Assembly (NCBI RefSeq): GCF_016888335.1
Contig: NZ_JAFEJG010000004.1
Span: 186,001 to 250,000, forward strand
DNA length: 64,000 nucleotides
Direction: 5' to 3'
Origin: Janibacter endophyticus
GTDB taxonomy: Bacteria > Actinomycetota > Actinomycetes > Actinomycetales > Dermatophilaceae
Shown: piece by piece, positions 10,531 through 19,368 of the stretch
Numbering within the stretch: the first letter of the stretch is position 1
How the letters are laid out: each line of letters starts with the position of its first letter
Notes under the pieces: generated by a model
Database searches by the model: none
What the model was told of the DNA's origin: nothing
What the model saw: only the letters and a program-made list of their open reading frames with translations
Made by a program: the position numbers and the translations under genes

Positions 10531-11276
10531 GCGCGCAGGGTCCGGTCGAAGAGGGTGCGCAGCTCCTCGAAGTGCCGCTCGGCGCCGGCCTCCTGGTAGC
10601 TCGAGGTGTCGCTCATCGTGAAGCCGTGCGGCGCGTCGGGGTAGATCGTGCTCTGCGCCTCGAGCCCGGCCGCGGCGAGCGTCGCCTCCAGCGTGGCGAT
10701 CGCCTCCGGCGGGTTGAGCTTGTCCTGGTCGGCGTGCCCGTAGACGAAGGCCGCGCGGGCCGTCGCGAGCCGGGTGTGCGGGCTGTCCTTGTCGGGCGTC
10801 ACGAGCCCGGCGCCGTGGAAGCCGCCGCAGGCGGCGACGCTCGGCTCCAGCCCGGCCGCCCGGGTGGAGAACCTGGCCCCCATGCAGTAGCCGGTGACGC
10901 CGATGGGGCCCGGGTCCACCCCTTCGACCCCCCGGAGGGCGGTGACGTAGTACGGGAGATCCGCCTCCATCCGGGCACCGGTGAGCTCCGCGAGGTAGGA
11001 GCCCGAGACCTTGCCGTACGCCGCCCGCTCCTCGGGGTCGCGCAGGTCGGTCGTCGGCGTCGTCTCGGCGGCCGTCCCGGAGCGGTAGAAGGTGTTGGGC
11101 GCGAGGACGACGTAGCCCCACGACGCGATCCGGTCGGCCATCTCCTCGATCCGCGGACGCAGCCCGATGGCGTCCATGAAGAGGATGACGCCCGGGTACG
11201 TGCCCTCGGCATCCGGGCGGGCGAGCACCGCCTCGACGGTGCCCTCGGCGGCGGGGATCTCGATGAAGGGGCGCAT
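10527..11276 (-). CDS. Dienelactone hydrolase family protein
   Basis: A 249-residue alpha/beta hydrolase of the DLH family. The nucleophile elbow is GYCMGAR with a cysteine nucleophile, the acid is in GHADQDK, and the histidine is in APHGF near the C-terminus, which together make the Cys-Asp-His triad of the family. Family members hydrolyse dienelactones or other small esters. It is the first gene of a pair with the SDR. No aromatic-degradation genes are nearby, so the true substrate remains open. Confidence 0.9.
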   Translation of the reverse strand: MRPFIEIPAAEGTVEAVLARPDAEGTYPGVILFMDAIGLRPRIEEMADRIASWGYVVLAPNTFYRSGTAAETTPTTDLRDPEERAAYGKVSGSYLAELTGARMEADLPYYVTALRGVEGVDPGPIGVTGYCMGARFSTRAAGLEPSVAACGGFHGAGLVTPDKDSPHTRLATARAAFVYGHADQDKLNPPEAIATLEATLAAAGLEAQSTIYPDAPHGFTMSDTSSYQEAGAERHFEELRTLFDRTLRA

Positions 11277-11322
11277 ACGGGCGACGATATGAGCCGTCAG
11301 CGGCCGTGGCTAGGGTGGCCAG

Positions 11323-12120
11323 GTGCGTATCGCGACCTGGAACGTCAACTCCATCCGCTCCCGCGTCGACCGGGTGACCGCCTGGCTCGAGCGCTCCGAC
11401 GTCGACGTCCTGCTCATGCAGGAGACGAAGGCCAAGGACGAGCAGTTCCCCTACCTCCCCTTCGAGGGGCTGGGCTACGAGGTCGCCCACCACGGGCTCA
11501 ACCAGTGGAACGGCGTGGCCATCGTCAGCCGGGTCGGCCTCGAGGACGTCTCCGTCGGCTTCCCCGACCTGCCCGGCTGGGGCGAGCCGGCCGCACCCGA
11601 GGCGCGAGCGATCGGCGCGACCTGCCAGGGCGTGCGGCTGTGGAGCCTCTACGTTCCCAACGGCCGCACCCTGGAGGACCCGCACCTCGAGTACAAGCTG
11701 CACTGGCTCGACGTGCTCCGGGCCCAGACGCAGGCGTGGCGCGAGGCGCACCCGGACCTGCCGCTCGCCCTGGGCGGCGACTGGAACATCGCCCCGCAGG
11801 ATGACGACGTGTGGGACATGGCCGCCTTCGACGGCAAGACGCACGTCTCGCCGCGCGAGCGGGCCGCCTTCCAGGCCTTCCTCGACGACGGCATGGTCGA
11901 CGTCGTCCGGCCGCACGCACCCGGCCCGGGCGTCTACACGTACTGGGACTACCAGCAGCTCGCCTTCCCCAAGCGGCGCGGCATGCGGATCGACTTCGTC
12001 CTCGGCACCCCGTCGCTCGCGGAGCGCGTCACCGGCGCGGCGATCGACCGCGAGGAGCGCAAGGGCAAGGGCGCGAGCGACCACGCCCCCGTGGTCGTCG
12101 AGCTCGAGGACCGGGTATGA
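11323..12120 (+). CDS. xthA: Exodeoxyribonuclease III
   Basis: ExoIII/AP endonuclease family enzyme, 265 residues, that repairs abasic sites and removes 3' blocking groups. Active-site residues are visible: N7 in TWNVNS, E34 in MQETK, a tyrosine in SLYVPNG, the D and N of GGDWNIAP, and the terminal SDHAPV with the catalytic Asp-His pair. It starts at GTG 11323. It overlaps the next gene by ATGA and so is likely cotranscribed with the alpha/beta hydrolase. Confidence 0.94.
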   Translation: MRIATWNVNSIRSRVDRVTAWLERSDVDVLLMQETKAKDEQFPYLPFEGLGYEVAHHGLNQWNGVAIVSRVGLEDVSVGFPDLPGWGEPAAPEARAIGATCQGVRLWSLYVPNGRTLEDPHLEYKLHWLDVLRAQTQAWREAHPDLPLALGGDWNIAPQDDDVWDMAAFDGKTHVSPRERAAFQAFLDDGMVDVVRPHAPGPGVYTYWDYQQLAFPKRRGMRIDFVLGTPSLAERVTGAAIDREERKGKGASDHAPVVVELEDRV

Positions 12121-13016
12121 CCAGCCTGCGGCACGAGGACGAGGTCCCCGGGGTCTCGGTCACGACGCGGACCGTGACCACGCCGGACGGGGCCCGGCTG
12201 CACGTCGTCGACCACACCCCGTCCGGGCGCCACGAGGACCTGCCCACCGTCGTCCTGGCGCACGGCTGGAACCTCGACCGGACGACGTGGGACCGCGTCG
12301 TCCGCGAGCTCCAGGCCCGGCACGCGGTCCGGGTCGTCACCTACGACCAGCCGGGGCACGGACGCTCCAGCCTGGGCCGCGAGCGACGCCCGACGGTCCG
12401 CGGGCTCGGCGAGGCGCTGCACCAGGTGCTCGCCGACGTCGCGCCCCACGGCCGGGTCGTCCTCGGCGGCCACTCGATGGGCGGCATGACGCTCATGGCG
12501 TACGCGGGGGCACACCCCGACGAGCTCCACGCGCGGACCGCCGGGGTCCTGCTCGTCGCGACCACCCCCGAGCTCGCCTCGCTGCGGCGCCCGGTCCGGG
12601 GCGAGGGGGTCCTCATGGGCCTGCAGGCGGCTCTGCCGCCCGGTGCTCCCTCCCTGCGGATGCGCCGGACGATGATCCGCTCGACCCTCTTCGGCGCGAC
12701 GGCACCCGATGCCGATGTCGACGAGGTGGCCCGCATCGTCAACGGGACGAGAGCCCGGACGACCGGCCGCTACTTCAAGGCGCTCCTCGGGCACGACGAG
12801 ATCGCCAACCTCCGGGTGCTCGTCGGCATCCCCACCGTCGTCATGGCCGGCGGGCGCGACCGGCTCACCCCGGCGAAGTGGTCACGGCGCTACCACGAGC
12901 GCATCCCGGGCGCACACCTCGACGTCGTCGAGGACGCCGGCCACATGCTGACCTACGAGGCGACGGGACGGGTCGTCGACCATCTCGAGGCGCTGCTCCT
13001 CGGCCAGGTGGCCTGA
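12117..13016 (+). CDS. Alpha/beta hydrolase
   Basis: A 299-residue alpha/beta hydrolase fold protein. AHGWNLDRTTW forms the oxyanion region, GHSMGG is the serine nucleophile elbow, and GGRDRLTP and AGHM near the C-terminus supply acid and histidine. A cap region lies between about 170 and 235. ATG 12117 overlaps the xthA stop. No signal peptide is visible, so it should act in the cytosol. The substrate is not recognisable; epoxide, ester and lipid hydrolases share this layout. Confidence 0.85.
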   Translation: MTSLRHEDEVPGVSVTTRTVTTPDGARLHVVDHTPSGRHEDLPTVVLAHGWNLDRTTWDRVVRELQARHAVRVVTYDQPGHGRSSLGRERRPTVRGLGEALHQVLADVAPHGRVVLGGHSMGGMTLMAYAGAHPDELHARTAGVLLVATTPELASLRRPVRGEGVLMGLQAALPPGAPSLRMRRTMIRSTLFGATAPDADVDEVARIVNGTRARTTGRYFKALLGHDEIANLRVLVGIPTVVMAGGRDRLTPAKWSRRYHERIPGAHLDVVEDAGHMLTYEATGRVVDHLEALLLGQVA

Positions 13017-13044
13017 GCCCCGGGCAGGTCCCCGGCCCAGCAGA

Positions 13045-14787
13045 TCAGAGGCCGGCTGCACGGCCCTCGCGACGGACCCGCTCGGGGACACGACCGAGGG
13101 TGAGCAGCGCGACGACCGCCCCGACGCCGGCGGCGAGCGCCGCCCCGAGGAAGACCGTCTCGACCTGGATCATCGCGGTCTCGATGAGAGCCGCCCCCGA
13201 CGTCCGTTGCTCCGGGGGCAGCGCGTCGATCGCCGCGTAGTAGCGATTGAGCCCGATGCCGGTGAGCAGCGCGAGCCCGACGACCATGCCGATCATCCGC
13301 GCGACGACGACGAGCGAGCTCGCCGTGCCGTGGGCATGCTCCGGCGAGTCGGCCAGCGCCGCGTCGTTGACCGGGGCGAGCGCAAGACCGGCGCCCAGAC
13401 CGACGGCCACGAGCACGACCGTCACGCTCACCGTCTGGTCGAGCGAGTCCTGCCCCCAGGTCGACATGACCCCGAGGCCCACGGCCATGAGCGCCAGCCC
13501 GGCGCCCGCGACATAGCCGGCGCCGAGCCGGGAGAGGAGCCAGCCGCCGAGGAAGGCACCCACGGGGACCGCGACGAGGAAGCGCACGAGCACCATCGCC
13601 GCGTGCGTCTGCCCCCCGTCGGTCGTGAGTCGCGCGAGGAGCGGCACGTCGACGATGACCGACACGAGCGCGACACCGACGAGCAGGGAGACGGCCAGGG
13701 CCCAGGGCATGCGGCCGGTGAAGGTCCCCCGCGGGACGAGCGGGTCCGCCGCCGTGCGGTGCCGCCACACGTAGAGGACCGTCGCGAGGACCGCGACGGG
13801 GAGCAACGCGTAGCCGAGCGGCCCGACGACCTCCTCCTCCGGGTTCGCAGCGGCGAAGGTGAGCACGACGCAGCCCAGCGCGGTCCCGAGCAGCAGCGCG
13901 CCGAGGAGGTCGCCGGATCGCAGCGGGGGCCACCAACGGTGCCGGGTCAGCGCGAGCGCCACGACGCCGAGGACCAGGGCCAGCACGCCGATGGGGGTGA
14001 GCAGCCGGTGCGACGCCGACCCGAAGGGGACGAAGGGGATGCCGAGGGTGACATCGCTGGCCAGCGCACGGGGTGCTGCGAGCGCGAGCCAGAGCGTGGC
14101 GACGGCGAGCGCGCCGAGCACGCCACCCCACAGGCCCGTACGTCCCGTCGCCGCTGCCGGAGGCGGTCCCGGCTGCTGCTCGCTGCCCCGGGTGATCACC
14201 GCGAGGACCACGGCCAGGACGATGCCGAGGACGACGTTGAGCCAGAAGATCGCCCGCCAGTCGGCGACGGCGAGGACCGCCGCGCCGAGGACGGGACCGA
14301 TCACCGACCCGACCTCCTGGACCGCGCCGACGACCCCGAGCGGGACACCGCGGCGCCCGACCGGCCAGAGGTCGGCGACGATCGCCAGCGTCGCCGGGAC
14401 GAGGCCGCCGCCGCCGATGCCCTGGACCACGCGGCCCGCGACGAGGACGTCGAGGTCGACGGCGAGCGCCGTGACGCCCGACCCGAGGATGAAGAGGCTC
14501 ATGCAGACGAGCAGGATCCGGCTGCGCGAGACGATGTCGGCCAGTCGACCGATGAGGGGCAGCACGGCGATGTAGCCGAGGAGGAAGCCCGAGATGATGG
14601 GTGTCGCCCTCTGCAGGCTGTCGAGGGTGAGCCCGACCCCCTCCATCATGTCGGTGAGCGCGAGGACGACGACGTAGGTGTCGGCGGCGGCGAGGGCCAC
14701 CGCAGTCGAGGCGACCGCGAGGAGGACGCGCGGGTCGGGCGAGCGCGGCTCGACCGAGCGTGCGGCAGGGGTGCGGGCGGGGCTCAC
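13045..14787 (-). CDS. MFS exporter of the P55 type (14-TM DHA2 family)
   Basis: A 580-residue major facilitator with about 14 membrane spans. The A motif is GRLADIVSRSR after the second span, the C-like motif is GPVLGAAVLAVADWRAIFWLN, and ADTYVVVLAL lies in the first span. It starts at GTG 14787, overlapping the stop of an LppX/LprAFG-type lipoprotein. In mycobacteria exactly this pair, lprG-Rv1410c (P55), moves triacylglycerol and lipoglycans to the outer envelope and also affects drug tolerance. The same job is inferred here from the pairing, although this organism may lack a mycomembrane. Confidence 0.86.
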   Translation of the reverse strand: MSPARTPAARSVEPRSPDPRVLLAVASTAVALAAADTYVVVLALTDMMEGVGLTLDSLQRATPIISGFLLGYIAVLPLIGRLADIVSRSRILLVCMSLFILGSGVTALAVDLDVLVAGRVVQGIGGGGLVPATLAIVADLWPVGRRGVPLGVVGAVQEVGSVIGPVLGAAVLAVADWRAIFWLNVVLGIVLAVVLAVITRGSEQQPGPPPAAATGRTGLWGGVLGALAVATLWLALAAPRALASDVTLGIPFVPFGSASHRLLTPIGVLALVLGVVALALTRHRWWPPLRSGDLLGALLLGTALGCVVLTFAAANPEEEVVGPLGYALLPVAVLATVLYVWRHRTAADPLVPRGTFTGRMPWALAVSLLVGVALVSVIVDVPLLARLTTDGGQTHAAMVLVRFLVAVPVGAFLGGWLLSRLGAGYVAGAGLALMAVGLGVMSTWGQDSLDQTVSVTVVLVAVGLGAGLALAPVNDAALADSPEHAHGTASSLVVVARMIGMVVGLALLTGIGLNRYYAAIDALPPEQRTSGAALIETAMIQVETVFLGAALAAGVGAVVALLTLGRVPERVRREGRAAGL

Positions 14788-15482
14788 GCCGGCTCGTCGA
14801 CCGTGACGTTCTTGCCGTAGTCGGAGAGCGTGACGGTGAAGGTCATCGTGTGCCCCTCGTAGAACTCGCCGACGATCTCGGCGGAGCGCACCTCGCCGGA
14901 CTCCGGCTCGATGCCGTAGGTGACGTCGAAGGTGTCGGCCTCCTTGCCGAGGAGGAAGAGCCGCTCGACCGAGGCCGCCGGGAGCTTGCCGGAGTACGTC
15001 TGCACGACGACCTTGCCCTCGCGCGACTCCTCCCCCGCCGTGAGCGCGTCTGTCTCGCTGATGAGCTGGCCGATCCCGGTCCCCGGGCGGAAGAACTCGG
15101 CCGGGTTGGGCGCCCCGAGGGTCGACATCTCGACCGGGTTGTAGTCCTTGGTGAAGAAGGACATCCAGGTCTGCTCGTCGATCGCGATGAGCGAGATGCC
15201 GGCGGGGTTGCCCTGGATGACTCCCGAGATCTCGCCGGTGAAGGCCGGCCGGTCGGCGCTCACGACACCGTCACCGACCGCCTTCGACACCCCGTCGCGG
15301 CCCTTGGGCAGGCCAGAGCTCCGCAGGTCGATGTGGAGGGCGCCGGCCTGGTCGAAGCGTTGGGTGGCGATCCGCTTCGCCTCGTCGGGCGGGGCGGCGT
15401 CCGAGCCGCCGGAGCACCCGCCCACCGCGAGGAGCAGGGCAGGGGCGAGGGCCAGGAGGGCTCGGCGACGCATGGGGGTCAA
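14784..15482 (-). CDS. LprG-like lipid-binding lipoprotein (LppX_LprAFG family)
   Basis: A 232-residue lipoprotein. The signal peptide MTPMRRRALLALAPALLLA ends at lipobox AVGGC. The mature part follows the LppX/LprAFG plan: a beta half-barrel with GEISGVIQGNPAGI and a late YGIEPESGEVRSAEI. Relatives bind triacylated glycolipids in a central cavity. It is translationally coupled to the P55-like exporter and is probably its lipid-carrying partner. The family match rests on overall layout and operon context, without an alignment. Confidence 0.82.
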   Translation of the reverse strand: MTPMRRRALLALAPALLLAVGGCSGGSDAAPPDEAKRIATQRFDQAGALHIDLRSSGLPKGRDGVSKAVGDGVVSADRPAFTGEISGVIQGNPAGISLIAIDEQTWMSFFTKDYNPVEMSTLGAPNPAEFFRPGTGIGQLISETDALTAGEESREGKVVVQTYSGKLPAASVERLFLLGKEADTFDVTYGIEPESGEVRSAEIVGEFYEGHTMTFTVTLSDYGKNVTVDEPA

Positions 15483-15506
15483 CCTAGCCGGGGTGGGCCG
15501 TCCCGG

Positions 15507-16577
15507 TCAGCGGCTGCGCCGAGTGTCTCGTCTGCCGGCGACGGCGCGCAGCGCCCGGTCCCGAAGGGGTGCCAGCCGGGTCGTCGTCGCGACGCGCAGG
15601 GCGGGGGTGGCCGCCAGCCGGAAGCCCTGACCGAGGAGCAGGCGGCGGCGCTCGTAGCCAGCCGGGCCGCGCGTCGGGCCGTGACGCTCGAGCATCTGCG
15701 CCAGGACCGCGGCGTCGCGGATCGCCTCGCAGGCACCGCGGCCGAGGTTCGGGGTCATGGCATGGGCGGCGTCGCCGAGGAGGACGGCCCGGTGCCCGGC
15801 TCGCTCGGCGACGAGCCTCGGGCGCGGCGGGGTGACGAGCAGGCGTTGCGCGCCGGCCGTCCGCGGTGTCACCCGCGCGAGCACCCCGCCGACCTCCGGC
15901 GCCCAGCTCGCAAAGCGTTCCGTGGCGTCGGCGAGCAGGGGCGCGGCGCCGGCGTCCTCGGGGGCCGCATCGCTGCGGAAGGCGGCGAACCAGTTCGTCC
16001 CGTGCGGGTGCGGGGTGATGCCGAAGAGCTGACCCGGGCCCCAGTACTCCGTCGTCGTGGAGGTCGTGCCGTCGAGGACGCCCCGCAGCGCCACCCAGCC
16101 GGTGTCGGTCGGGTCGCTGCCCGGCCAGGTGGCGCGGCGGACGATGCTGCGGACGCCGTCGGCGCCGACGACGAGGTCTGCGCCGAGCTCGTCGGCGAGG
16201 GCGAAGGGGTCGGCGACCTCCTCGGTCCGTCGCTCGGCCTCGGCAGGGACGGCCGCGTCGAGCATCGCGAGAAGGTCAGGGCGCGCGACGAGACGGAGGG
16301 GGGATCCCCCGTCGTGCCGGGCGAGGAGGGTCCCGCCGGGGGATCGGAGGGAGACCCCACCGGCCGGGCACGTGCTCCCGGCGAGCCGGTCGGCGTGGCC
16401 GAGTCGCTCGAGGGCGCGCACCGCCGAGGGCCAGAGAAGGAGCGCGGACCCGTAGGCCGCCCGCTCGGGACGGCCCTCGACGACGGTGACCCGCCAACGC
16501 TCCGGGGCGAGCGCGCCGGCGAGGGTGAGCCCCGCGACGCCACCCCCGATGATGAGGACGTGCGGTCGCGGGGCCAT
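15507..16577 (-). CDS. FAD-dependent monooxygenase (PHBH class)
   Basis: A 356-residue group A flavoprotein monooxygenase. The N-terminus HVLIIGGGVAGL is the GxGxxG FAD site, VVGADGVRS is the DG motif that touches both FAD and NAD(P)H, and LLGDAAHAMTPNLGRGACEA is the GD motif. ATG 16577 is preferred because it follows a GGGGG stretch and directly begins the FAD fold; an in-frame upstream start at 16634 would lie in the terminator hairpin of clpB. The substrate is unknown; relatives hydroxylate aromatics. Confidence 0.86.
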   Translation of the reverse strand: MAPRPHVLIIGGGVAGLTLAGALAPERWRVTVVEGRPERAAYGSALLLWPSAVRALERLGHADRLAGSTCPAGGVSLRSPGGTLLARHDGGSPLRLVARPDLLAMLDAAVPAEAERRTEEVADPFALADELGADLVVGADGVRSIVRRATWPGSDPTDTGWVALRGVLDGTTSTTTEYWGPGQLFGITPHPHGTNWFAAFRSDAAPEDAGAAPLLADATERFASWAPEVGGVLARVTPRTAGAQRLLVTPPRPRLVAERAGHRAVLLGDAAHAMTPNLGRGACEAIRDAAVLAQMLERHGPTRGPAGYERRRLLLGQGFRLAATPALRVATTTRLAPLRDRALRAVAGRRDTRRSR

Positions 16578-16604
16578 GCCCCCAGTCTGCCGATCAAGCT
16601 CTTG

Positions 16605-16645
16605 CGTCCGCCACGGTGGGCTGCTGAGCCCCACCGTGGCGGACG
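16605..16645 (-). terminator. Long GC-rich hairpin after clpB
   Basis: A perfect 16-base inverted repeat (CGTCCGCCACGGTGGG at 16605-16620 against 16630-16645) with a 9-base loop lies 12 bases after the clpB stop and 28 bases before the monooxygenase start. It has no T-run, as is common for actinobacterial hairpin terminators. It would separate clpB from the next gene. Confidence 0.75.
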
Positions 16646-16656
16646 TTGCGCGAGGG

Positions 16657-19227
16657 TCAGCGCAGGACGAGCCCCTCGCCCTCGACGTCGGCGGCGTCGA
16701 CCGTGACGGTCTGCCCGTCGCGGACCTCCCCGGCGAGGAGCGCGGTGGCCAGACGGTCGCCGATCTCCTTCTGCACGAGGCGGCGCAGCGGCCGGGCGCC
16801 GTACGCGGGGTCGTAGCCCTTCTCGGCGAGCCAGGCGCGGGCCGCGTCGGTCACCTCGAGGGTGATCCGGCGGTCGGCGAGACGGGTCGCGAGCTCGCGG
16901 ACCTGGAGCTCGACGATGTGGCTCAGCTCGTCCTGGCTCAGCGGGTCGAAGATCACGACCTCGTCGAGCCGGTTGAGGAACTCGGGCTTGAAGGACGCCC
17001 GGACGGCCCCCATGACGGCCTCACGCTTGGCCTCGGGGTCCAGCAGCGGGTCGACGAGGAACTGGCTGCCGAGGTTCGAGGTCATCACGAGGATGACGTT
17101 GCGGAAGTCGACCGTGCGGCCCTGCCCGTCGGTGAGCCGTCCGTCGTCGAGCACCTGGAGGAGGATGTCGAAGGTCTCCGGGTGAGCCTTCTCGACCTCG
17201 TCGAGGAGGACGACGGAGTAGGGGCGCCGGCGGACGGCCTCGGTGAGCTGGCCGCCCTCCTCGTAGCCGACGTAGCCGGGGGGCGCACCGATGAGTCGGG
17301 CGACCGCGTGCCGCTCGGCGTACTCCGACATGTCGATCCGGACCATCGCCCGCTCGTCGTCGAAGAGGAAGTCCGCGAGGGACTTCGCCAGCTCGGTCTT
17401 GCCGACGCCGGTGGGGCCGAGGAAGAGGAAGGAGCCGGTGGGGCGGTCGGGGTCGGCGATGCCGGCCCGGCTGCGCCGCACCGCGTCCGAGACCGCGGCG
17501 ACCGCGGACTGCTGGCCGATGAGGCGCGAACCGATGATCGACTCCATGGAGAGGAGCTTCTCGGTCTCGCCCTGGAGCAGACGTCCGGCGGGGATGCCGG
17601 TCCACGCGGAGATGACCTCGGCGATGTCGTCGGCGCCGACGCGCTCCTTGACCATGAGGTCGTCCCCACGGGAGAGCTCGGCCTCATCAGCGCGGGCCAG
17701 CTCCGCCTCGAGGGCGGGCACCTCGCCGTAACGGATGCGGGAGGCACCCTCGTAGTCGCCCTCGCGCTGCAGCCTCTCGGCCTGCGTCTTGAGGTCGTCG
17801 AGGCGCGCACGCAGGTCACCGATCTTGTTGAGGCCGGACTTCTCCTGCTCCCACCGGGCATTGAGCTCGGCGAGCTCCTCCTTGCGGTCCGCGAGCTCGG
17901 CCTCAAGACGCTCGAGCCGGTCACGGCTCGCGTCGTCGGTCTCCCTGGCGAGGTGGAGCTTCTCCATCTCCATCCGGTCGACGGCCCGCTGCAGCTCGTC
18001 GATCTCGACGGGGCTGGAGTCGATCTCCATCCGCAGCCGGGCCGCGGCCTCGTCGACGAGGTCGATCGCCTTGTCGGGCAGCTGGCGGCCGGTGATGTAC
18101 CGGTCGGAGAGCGAGGCGGCGGCGACGAGCGCGCTGTCCTCGATCTCGACCTTGTGGTGCGCCTCGTAGCGCTCCTTGAGGCCACGGAGGATGGCGATGG
18201 TGTCGGGCACGCTCGGCTCACCGACGAAGACCTGCTGGAAGCGGCGCTCCAGCGCCGGGTCCTTCTCGATGTTCGTGCGGAACTCGTCGAGCGTCGTCGC
18301 ACCGACGAGCCGCAGCTCGCCGCGGGCGAGCATCGGCTTGAGCATGTTGCCCGCGTCCATCGAGCTGTCGCCGGAGGCGCCGGCCCCGACGACGGTGTGG
18401 ATCTCGTCGATGAAGGTGATGATCTCGCCGTCGCTGGCGCGGATCTCCTCGAGGACGGACTTCAGCCGCTCCTCGAACTCGCCGCGGTACTTCGCGCCGG
18501 CGACCATCGCTCCGAGGTCGAGGGCGATGAGCCTCTTGTCCCGCAGGGACTCCGGCACGTCGCCGTCGACGATGCGCTGGGCGAGCCCCTCGACGACGGC
18601 GGTCTTGCCGACGCCGGGGTCGCCGATGAGGACGGGGTTGTTCTTCGTGCGACGGGAGAGGACCTGGACGACCCGGCGGATCTCGCTGTCCCGGCCGATG
18701 ACCGGGTCCAGCTTGCCCTCGCGGGCGACCTCGGTGAGGTCGGTGCCGTACTCGGCGAGCGCCTCGCCCCCTTCGGCCGGGGTCTCGGAGGTGACCTTGC
18801 GGCCGCCTCGGAGCTCCTCGATCTTCTTCTCCATGTCGGCGGCGCCGCGCTTCTCGACGGCGGCGAGGTGGCCGCCCTCGGCGAGGGCGAGGAGGAGGAG
18901 GTCGAAGGCCAGGTAGCTGTCCCCCTTCGCCTGCATGAGGGTGTTCGCGGCCTGGAGGACGCCCAGCGCGTCACGACCGAAGGTCGGCGCCTGGGCGGTC
19001 GAGCCGGCGACCTTGGGCACACCGGCGACCGCGCGGTCGGCCTGGCCGAGGACGTGCTGGGCTCCTGTGCCGGCGGCCTGGAGCAGGGTGTCGGCCTGGG
19101 CGGTGTCGACCCGCAGGAGCGCGGAGACGAGGTGCGAAGGGGTGATCTCGGTGTGGCCGTCGGTCTGGGCGGAGCGCTGGGCGAGGGCGAGCGCCTCGGC
19201 GACCTTGGTGGTCGGCTTGAGGTCCAT
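16657..19227 (-). CDS. clpB: ClpB disaggregase
   Basis: An 856-residue hexameric AAA+ chaperone that pulls polypeptides out of aggregates together with DnaK-DnaJ-GrpE. Order: Clp_N repeats (1-145), first AAA module with Walker A GDPGVGKT and Walker B FIDEIH, a coiled-coil middle domain around residues 400-520 (rich in Glu, Arg and Leu heptads), and second AAA module with [17 protein letters not shown] and the sensor GARPLRR. The absence of a ClpP-binding IGF/L loop and the presence of the middle domain set it apart from ClpA/ClpC. The HAIR box upstream places it under HspR. Confidence 0.97.
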   Translation of the reverse strand: MDLKPTTKVAEALALAQRSAQTDGHTEITPSHLVSALLRVDTAQADTLLQAAGTGAQHVLGQADRAVAGVPKVAGSTAQAPTFGRDALGVLQAANTLMQAKGDSYLAFDLLLLALAEGGHLAAVEKRGAADMEKKIEELRGGRKVTSETPAEGGEALAEYGTDLTEVAREGKLDPVIGRDSEIRRVVQVLSRRTKNNPVLIGDPGVGKTAVVEGLAQRIVDGDVPESLRDKRLIALDLGAMVAGAKYRGEFEERLKSVLEEIRASDGEIITFIDEIHTVVGAGASGDSSMDAGNMLKPMLARGELRLVGATTLDEFRTNIEKDPALERRFQQVFVGEPSVPDTIAILRGLKERYEAHHKVEIEDSALVAAASLSDRYITGRQLPDKAIDLVDEAAARLRMEIDSSPVEIDELQRAVDRMEMEKLHLARETDDASRDRLERLEAELADRKEELAELNARWEQEKSGLNKIGDLRARLDDLKTQAERLQREGDYEGASRIRYGEVPALEAELARADEAELSRGDDLMVKERVGADDIAEVISAWTGIPAGRLLQGETEKLLSMESIIGSRLIGQQSAVAAVSDAVRRSRAGIADPDRPTGSFLFLGPTGVGKTELAKSLADFLFDDERAMVRIDMSEYAERHAVARLIGAPPGYVGYEEGGQLTEAVRRRPYSVVLLDEVEKAHPETFDILLQVLDDGRLTDGQGRTVDFRNVILVMTSNLGSQFLVDPLLDPEAKREAVMGAVRASFKPEFLNRLDEVVIFDPLSQDELSHIVELQVRELATRLADRRITLEVTDAARAWLAEKGYDPAYGARPLRRLVQKEIGDRLATALLAGEVRDGQTVTVDAADVEGEGLVLR

Positions 19228-19277
19228 GGGTCTCCTCGGGGTCGTGGTCTGGACTCACCAGTGACAACGATCCCAGG

Positions 19278-19298
19278 GTTGAGTCCATTCCGCTCAAC
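19278..19298. promoter_or_regulatory. HAIR operator for HspR
   Basis: GTTGAGT, seven bases, GCTCAAC. This fits the HspR-associated inverted repeat CTTGAGT-N7-ACTCAAG at most positions and lies 51 bases upstream of clpB. The same element occurs twice before dnaK in this window, and hspR is at 35326-35775, so a local HspR regulon is supported. The site also sits in the divergent region shared with the thiolase gene. Confidence 0.88.
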
Positions 19299-19368
19299 TT
19301 TCGGGCAGGCCTACGATCTGGGGACCGCGGCCGCCCGCGGCACCCACCCCGACCCGGAGGTCCACCTC

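Noticed and set aside
16486-19368. Very long plus-strand open frame opposite clpB, in frame with the thiolase gene
   Set aside because: It is an antisense shadow of clpB; family motifs start only at ATG 19369, which has a GGAGG site, and the upstream translation is low-complexity and lacks domains.
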